Below the pieces are notes generated by a model that had not been told where the DNA came from, did not search any database, and was given only the letters and a program-made list of their open reading frames with translations. The position numbers and the translations under genes are program-made. Positions 6,062-10,002 of a stretch of DNA of 10,002 nt are shown here, piece after piece. The DNA comes from an uncultured Eubacteriales bacterium (GTDB lineage: Bacteria; Bacillota; Clostridia; Lachnospirales; Lachnospiraceae), in contig UQZF01000095.1 in the NCBI GenBank assembly GCA_900545455.1, positions 1 to 10,002 of the forward strand. The letters are read 5' to 3'. Positions within the stretch are counted from its first letter, which is position 1, and each line of letters opens with the position of its first letter.

Positions 6062-8015
6062 TGCTGTCTCCCTTCCGTATTGTCTTTGCAATACTGTTTT
6101 CTTCACTACTGAAATATTCCTCATTTGCCTTATCAATCATTTCCGGCAAGTAGTCTACATATTGTTTTGTCATTTCCTCTGACTTATGCCCTAAGAAATC
6201 ACGGATAGCTTGTAAAGAAGAACCCTGACCGTACAGTGCTGTACTTACGGTATGGCGGTAATCATGGGAACGGAAAATATAATCTCCGCAACTGATACCC
6301 AGCTCCTCACACTTTGCTTTCATCTGCTTTGCAAATGTGCCGGTCTTAAATGCTCCACCGTTTTTATTCTGGAACACGTAAGCATCCGGTATAATATCCA
6401 TCTTCTTAATATAGGCTTTCATCAGCTCATAAAGCGTTGCCGGTATAGGAACTGTCTTTTCGGCTTTCATCTTATTTTGATACAGCCTTATCCATGTGTC
6501 CCCATCCCTTTCATAATAGGCATCCCCTTTGATGGTGCATACCTCATTCACTCTAAGTCCCAAACACCACAAATGCAGATACATGAGTCTTAGATTTTCC
6601 GGGAACTGATAAAGATTTGTCAGCATCTTACTGATTACATCCTCCGGCAATGCTCTGTCATGGTGTGTCGGAACTACATTCTTTAGGTAGTATTCCATCT
6701 TGTAAGGAACAATTTTTACAAAGCCCTTAACCACCATGAACCTATAAAATTTATAAATATCAGCCACCTTATTGTTAAAGGTTTCCGGCTGTATATCTCT
6801 GTCTACAAATTTGAAATAATTATCCATATCCAGCGCATCCACTGTATGCACTGATAACTCTTTCATATCACAATATTCCAGAAATTCAGATACATTGTAA
6901 TACTGAAAGCGGATGTTGTTTATGGATAAGGAAGTAACACCAATCATATACTGCAAATACAACTGGAAGTATCTGCGATTTTCCTTATCATGCACCTGCA
7001 TGAATGGAATACGCACCACCGGGTTTGCCGGATTCATACGGTCACTTTGCAGATTGAAACGCTCCATGTACCATACATTAGCTTCCCAGTTCGTTTTCTT
7101 TGCTCTCAAAAAGAGAAACTTCCTTATATTGTCTACTATCTGAATGTAAATATCGTCTTTATCGACATCTAAGGATTTCAGCTTTTCACGAAACAGATTG
7201 ATTTCCATTTCTTCCAGCTTCTCCAAGTCCTCAATGCCCTGCTCTATACAAAATTCATATAGGAGCTTTAGCGGAACTATGAAGCGTTCCCTACGGTTCT
7301 TCCAATTCTTTTCCGTTTCCAATACAAAATTGAGCATGAAAAAAATTTGATATTTAACCTCATCCTTTGCCGGTAAGGAAAAATCAAAAAGCAATTCTTC
7401 CTTGTCCCGGACATAATAAAAGGTAGTTGCAAGCTCATAATCCGGATGGTACAGCAGAAATATTTTCCCACCAGTATAGCGTAACTTCCTTTCCTTAAAG
7501 GGTGCTTTCTCACACTCTCTGCGGATGGCAGCCAGTTTCATAACATCCAAGCACTTTAGATACTCTCTTACCTTATCTTCCTTAATGGAAGCCATTAAAT
7601 ACTGCTCATACGCTTCTCTTACCTCATAAGTGATTTCTTCCGTAGAAGTAATCCCATGCGATAAAAGGTATGTTTCAGCTTTCCTTATGATTGCATCCGG
7701 CTTTTTTCCATCTTCCAATTCTTTTAGGAAGTCTTCATAAAGCGGTGCATAGTAAGATAACTGAATGGTTTCCAGACTGGATGCATACTTTATCTTTTGT
7801 ACACTGTTTAGTTCATCCTTCAGACTTAGGTATTCCCTAAAATCTGCTTTATCTTCATCCGTGATGTCCTCAACGGAATAGATACCATGCTGTAAAAGGA
7901 ACTCCCTGACAGCTGCCCTTTGTCTGCCTTGTACATTGCTACACGCCTCTAACTGTGCATCCAGCTCACGTATCCGGGCAGTCATATCAAACTGCAATAT
8001 GCTTAAAGCAGCCAT
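6045..8015 (-). CDS. TnpB-like tyrosine recombinase (Tn554 family)
   Basis: Large tyrosine recombinase, 656 aa, close to the 630 aa of Tn554 TnpB and in the same second place of the operon. The C-terminal catalytic domain (about 450-630) has R488 (CLGLRVNEV), a lysine at 515-517 (NKMKAEK), H584 and R587 (HDYRH), H610 (FLGH) and nucleophile Y619. The long N-terminal region holds repeated helical units: LLQHGIYSVEDIT near 40-52 and LLSHGITSTEEIT near 117-129 are clearly alike and followed by similar helices; weaker copies lie near 252-300 and 375-428, the last being the likely core-binding domain. ATG 8015 has GGGGGTG (8022-8028) 6 nt upstream and lies 14 nt after the TnpA-like stop. All catalytic residues are present, so it should be active. 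Confidence 0.94.
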   Translation of the reverse strand: MAALSILQFDMTARIRELDAQLEACSNVQGRQRAAVREFLLQHGIYSVEDITDEDKADFREYLSLKDELNSVQKIKYASSLETIQLSYYAPLYEDFLKELEDGKKPDAIIRKAETYLLSHGITSTEEITYEVREAYEQYLMASIKEDKVREYLKCLDVMKLAAIRRECEKAPFKERKLRYTGGKIFLLYHPDYELATTFYYVRDKEELLFDFSLPAKDEVKYQIFFMLNFVLETEKNWKNRRERFIVPLKLLYEFCIEQGIEDLEKLEEMEINLFREKLKSLDVDKDDIYIQIVDNIRKFLFLRAKKTNWEANVWYMERFNLQSDRMNPANPVVRIPFMQVHDKENRRYFQLYLQYMIGVTSLSINNIRFQYYNVSEFLEYCDMKELSVHTVDALDMDNYFKFVDRDIQPETFNNKVADIYKFYRFMVVKGFVKIVPYKMEYYLKNVVPTHHDRALPEDVISKMLTNLYQFPENLRLMYLHLWCLGLRVNEVCTIKGDAYYERDGDTWIRLYQNKMKAEKTVPIPATLYELMKAYIKKMDIIPDAYVFQNKNGGAFKTGTFAKQMKAKCEELGISCGDYIFRSHDYRHTVSTALYGQGSSLQAIRDFLGHKSEEMTKQYVDYLPEMIDKANEEYFSSEENSIAKTIRKGDSNADEN

Positions 8016-8029
8016 CAGTCACACCCCCT

Positions 8030-9148
8030 TTATATCAATTTATCCACCATGAAAAGTGATTTGTTCTTGCTGTAATATTCATCTGTTGCCTGACTTAGCT
8101 CATCTGCATCTATATTTAAGTATGCTTCCGTAGTGCTGATATTCTTATGACCCAACGCCTTAGAAATAAGAGCCAAATCCCAACCGTTTTTACGCCTTTC
8201 ATTTGCAAAATAGTGACGGAGCATGTGCGGTGTTGCCTTTACCCCGGTCTTATCTTCCAGTCTGCGTAACATAGCATAGACTGTGTTTACATTTTCCGGC
8301 TCCCCGGTGTTTCCCCCGGTAAGATTGATAAACAGATAATCGCTATCCTTTAACAGCTCTCTGTTCTCTGCCAGATAGTACATCAGAATATCAAATGTCT
8401 CTGCACTAACCTTTGACCTGCGGTACTCTGCATTTTTGGCTCTGGCATCATTCTCATTATCCTCACGGTACATAACACGGATTGTTCTTTTCTGATAATC
8501 AATGTCCTGTGTGTACTTAATACCAAGTATCTCTCCGATACGGAAGCCTGTCTCTGATAACAATAAAAGCATCAACTGGTCACGGCTGTTTACACACGCT
8601 TCCAACAAAATGACTATGTTATCCTTTTCTATGGTACGTCCCACGTGTTCATCTTCCTTAAAGTATCCTTTGAATGTCCGGCACGATACCGAAAACCTGA
8701 CACCTACATTATTTGTAAAAGATACCACACGGCTTGATAAAACTTTCAAATCGTGGAACTGCTCATATTCCAATTCCAAAAAGGTAAACCATCCAAACAC
8801 ATCCCTTAGATAAGTGTTGCAAGTCGAATTGCACGGTTGCTTTCTTTCCTTATCTCCGTTGTGCTTGCCCTGCTTTATCCACTGTAAAAACTCTGTGAAA
8901 TGTAAGTGCTGTTCACTATACGGAAGCTCTGAAACATCCCCAAGCAGCACATCCTTTTCCTCTAAGTAACTCATATAATAAGAAATGGAAAATGCGATAC
9001 GCTTTACTGTGTTGGGGGATTTCTTTGCCCTTGTCATGTGTGTAAGGTACTTTGTTGGCAGTGGCATAATAGACATATCTTCCATACAGCGGATGAAAAA
9101 ATATGTTACTGAACCATCCTGTATCCTATCCACTGTGTACGGATTCAT
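8030..9148 (-). CDS. TnpA-like tyrosine recombinase (Tn554 family)
   Basis: First gene of the recombination operon, 372 aa against 361 aa for Tn554 TnpA. An N-terminal core-binding domain spans about residues 35-135. The catalytic domain (about 165-350) contains R203 (SETGFRIGE), K246 (RRSKVSAET), H308 and R311 (HMLRH), H334 (ALGHKNISTTEAY) and nucleophile Y343, nine residues after H334. It is expected to catalyse strand exchange for integration or excision, together with the two recombinases encoded downstream. The start is ATG 9148 with an AGGAGGTGG ribosome-binding site at 9153-9161. It lies about 30 nt from the predicted transcription start of a strong promoter whose -35 box overlaps a palindromic operator, so it is probably repressed most of the time. 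Confidence 0.94.
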   Translation of the reverse strand: MNPYTVDRIQDGSVTYFFIRCMEDMSIMPLPTKYLTHMTRAKKSPNTVKRIAFSISYYMSYLEEKDVLLGDVSELPYSEQHLHFTEFLQWIKQGKHNGDKERKQPCNSTCNTYLRDVFGWFTFLELEYEQFHDLKVLSSRVVSFTNNVGVRFSVSCRTFKGYFKEDEHVGRTIEKDNIVILLEACVNSRDQLMLLLLSETGFRIGEILGIKYTQDIDYQKRTIRVMYREDNENDARAKNAEYRRSKVSAETFDILMYYLAENRELLKDSDYLFINLTGGNTGEPENVNTVYAMLRRLEDKTGVKATPHMLRHYFANERRKNGWDLALISKALGHKNISTTEAYLNIDADELSQATDEYYSKNKSLFMVDKLI

Positions 9149-9186
9149 CTGACCACCTCCTATATTTAATTTCTTACACTATACAC

Positions 9187-9215
9187 ATTATACACAAATT
9201 GACATGGTATGTCAA
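9187..9215 (-). promoter_or_regulatory. Sigma-A promoter of the recombinase operon
   Basis: On the minus strand, -35 TTGACA (9215-9210) and -10 TATAAT (9192-9187), both perfect consensus, separated by exactly 17 nt. Predicted transcription start is near 9180, giving a leader of about 30 nt before the TnpA-like ATG. The -35 box is the right half of operator 1, so a bound repressor would block it. The -10 region sits in a doublet of TATACACA (9180-9187 and 9189-9196). Confidence 0.88.
9199..9215. promoter_or_regulatory. Operator 1, perfect 17-bp palindrome
   Basis: TTGACATGGTATGTCAA: two 7-bp arms in perfect inverted symmetry around 3 bp. It overlaps the -35 of the recombinase promoter. The best of three related sites in this intergenic region, it fits a dimeric helix-turn-helix repressor, most likely the product of the divergent gene at 9327. 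Confidence 0.75.
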
Positions 9216-9222
9216 TTATTAT

Positions 9223-9239
9223 TTGACCTAATATATCAA
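9223..9239. promoter_or_regulatory. Operator 2, degenerate central copy
   Basis: TTGACCTAATATATCAA has the same length and layout as operator 1, with one mismatch per arm to TTGACAT-N3-ATGTCAA. It starts 24 bp after operator 1 and lies between the two promoters. Extra right-hand half sites, ATATCAATT, follow at 9243-9251 and 9264-9272, which could assist cooperative binding. Confidence 0.6.
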
Positions 9240-9277
9240 TTCATATCAATTTTACTTATTCACATATCAATTCTCGA

Positions 9278-9294
9278 TTGACTTTCTATGTCAA
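9278..9294. promoter_or_regulatory. Operator 3, overlapping the HTH gene promoter
   Basis: TTGACTTTCTATGTCAA differs from the operator 1 arms at one base. It starts 55 bp after operator 2 and contains the -35 of the rightward promoter, mirroring the placement of operator 1 on the leftward promoter. This suggests autorepression of the HTH gene. Confidence 0.7.
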
Positions 9295-9306
9295 GTGAAT
9301 TATTAT
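9278..9306 (+). promoter_or_regulatory. Sigma-A promoter of the divergent HTH gene
   Basis: -35 TTGACT (9278-9283), 17-nt spacer, -10 TATTAT (9301-9306). The predicted start near 9313 would give a leader of only about 14 nt beginning at the GGAGG ribosome-binding site (9313-9317), so the true start may be a few bases earlier. One mismatch in each box makes it a good but weaker promoter than its partner. Confidence 0.72.
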
Positions 9307-9326
9307 AGTATCGGAGGAATCTATTT

Positions 9327-10002
9327 ATGAATAAACTTTATAATAAACAAGAATTTGCCTCACTTGTCTCACGTGCGGTTGGAAATACAATGAAAAGGGA
9401 CTTTGCCAGACTTATTGATGTATCCCCGGAATATCTTTCTAGGATACTGAACTGTAAGCTGGCAAATCCTCCTTCTATACAGGTAATTCAGCTTATTGCT
9501 AACAATGCCTCTAATGGTGTAACGTATGCACAGCTTTTAACATCTGCCGGTTACGCCTTATCTTCTATGGAAGATACAGCAACACTGGATGCCCCGGATA
9601 CTCTAAACGATACTGCAAAGAAGTTTATGCAAGGAACTATCCTTACTGCACTTTCTTCCATAGGTGTACCGTTTACAATGGAGCAAGAAAAAAAGGATAC
9701 CAACTATCATCTGTCAGTATCCTTTGCTTCCGGATCAGTTACTAAATGGCATTTTATTTATCTGTACAATACCACTAAGGAGCTGATGAGCAATCAGTTA
9801 AGCTCTTTGTATTCACACCTTATTTTTGAAAACATCATGGAAACAGAAAAAATCAGTTTCGTTACAAGCTCTAAGGAAGAATTTGACCTTTATACAAAAA
9901 AGATACCGACCAATCTTAACCTGAACTTGTCCGTAATGCTGATTGATGAAAAGAGCCTTACCATCCAAAAGGAAAGCTGGCTTCACTCCACATCTTCCAT
10001 TT
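9327..10002 (+). CDS. HTH (XRE-like) protein with unknown C-terminal region, truncated by window edge
   Basis: The first 225 codons are visible and no stop is reached. Residues about 15-62 form a helix-turn-helix domain of XRE/Cro type (GNTMKRDFARLIDVSPEYLSRILN, then a third-helix region rich in Asn and Ile), followed by a Tyr/Leu-rich linker. The remaining residues (about 95-225) look like an alternating strand and helix domain, including VTKWHFIYLYN and LNLSVMLIDEKSL, with no motif I can name. ATG 9327 has GGAGG (9313-9317) 9 nt upstream. It is transcribed away from the recombinase operon, from a promoter overlapped by one of three shared operators, so it is probably the element's master repressor. 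The C-terminal part is long for a simple repressor and could sense a signal. A role as the first cargo gene is also possible. Confidence 0.78.
   Translation, partial: MNKLYNKQEFASLVSRAVGNTMKRDFARLIDVSPEYLSRILNCKLANPPSIQVIQLIANNASNGVTYAQLLTSAGYALSSMEDTATLDAPDTLNDTAKKFMQGTILTALSSIGVPFTMEQEKKDTNYHLSVSFASGSVTKWHFIYLYNTTKELMSNQLSSLYSHLIFENIMETEKISFVTSSKEEFDLYTKKIPTNLNLNLSVMLIDEKSLTIQKESWLHSTSSI

Larger units (their letters stand above)
4086..10002. mobile_element. Tn554-like multi-recombinase element, one end plus recombination module
   Basis: The left boundary is approximate (about 4085-4104), placed where flp1 pilin coding similarity stops. The element continues past the right edge. Evidence: a truncated pilin gene at the junction, and an operon of three tyrosine recombinases plus a TnpC-like protein. 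Tn554 encodes TnpA (361 aa), TnpB (630 aa) and TnpC (125 aa) in this order; here the sizes are 372, 656 and 129 aa, plus an additional 495 aa recombinase. In Tn554 the operon starts next to an element end and points toward the cargo. Here it points toward the visible end, so cargo should lie on the tnpA side, to the right. Tn554 makes neither target duplications nor terminal inverted repeats, so neither is expected; the exact end cannot be set from one junction. Confidence 0.7.

Noticed and set aside
6062..6136. Longer third recombinase starting at ATG 6136
   Set aside because: It would overlap the TnpB-like gene by 92 nt. ATG 6061 has AAGGGAG at the right distance and gives the normal small operon overlap.
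9199..9294. The TTGACAT palindromes as element attachment or recombinase core sites
   Set aside because: No copy is seen near the opposite boundary at 4085-4181, and two of the three sit exactly on -35 boxes, which fits operators better.
4086..10002. Prophage integration module
   Set aside because: Three tyrosine recombinases plus a TnpC-like gene fit Tn554/RIT-type transposons, and no phage structural, lysis or replication gene is visible, although the operator switch is phage-like.

Overview
This window looks like the chromosome of a Gram-positive Clostridia member, probably a Lachnospiraceae gut anaerobe (Roseburia/Agathobacter/Butyrivibrio-like). This is inferred from strong AGGAGG-type ribosome-binding sites, A+T-rich intergenic DNA, and a Tad pilus locus of the Firmicutes type (Flp1-type pilin, DUF5702 protein, TadE-like proteins, small A24 prepilin peptidase). 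The genus cannot be fixed from the sequence alone.

Left part (1-4101, all minus strand) is the downstream half of a Tad/type IVb pilus operon. In transcription order it holds: the C-terminal half of a Flp1-like major pilin gene (no start codon left), a strong hairpin, a large DUF5702/TadG-like minor component, a TadE-like pseudopilin with two C-terminal Cys/His metal-binding-like modules, an A24 prepilin peptidase, and a second TadE-like pseudopilin that runs off the left edge. The downstream genes are tightly packed and intact.

Right part (about 4086-10002, continuing past the right edge) is one side of a Tn554-related mobile element that appears to have inserted into the flp1 pilin gene. 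Its recombination operon (minus strand, 9148 to 4182) encodes three complete tyrosine recombinases of 372, 656 and 495 aa, then a 129 aa TnpC/DUF6262-like accessory protein. The genes overlap or are 2-14 nt apart. The first two match the sizes and order of Tn554 TnpA and TnpB, and the last matches TnpC. The third recombinase, between TnpB and TnpC, is extra relative to Tn554.

Upstream of the recombinase operon, a divergently transcribed gene (9327 to the right edge) encodes a helix-turn-helix protein with an unrecognised C-terminal region. The 178 nt between the two operons holds three 17-bp palindrome-like sites (TTGACAT-N3-ATGTCAA consensus). The outer two overlap the -35 boxes of two well-formed, oppositely facing sigma-A promoters. 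This is the layout of a repressor-controlled genetic switch, so the divergent protein probably autoregulates and represses the recombinases.

The main points of interest are the pilin gene apparently split by a multi-recombinase element, with possible restoration by excision, the divergent operator switch, and the unidentified HTH protein at the start of the element's unseen cargo.
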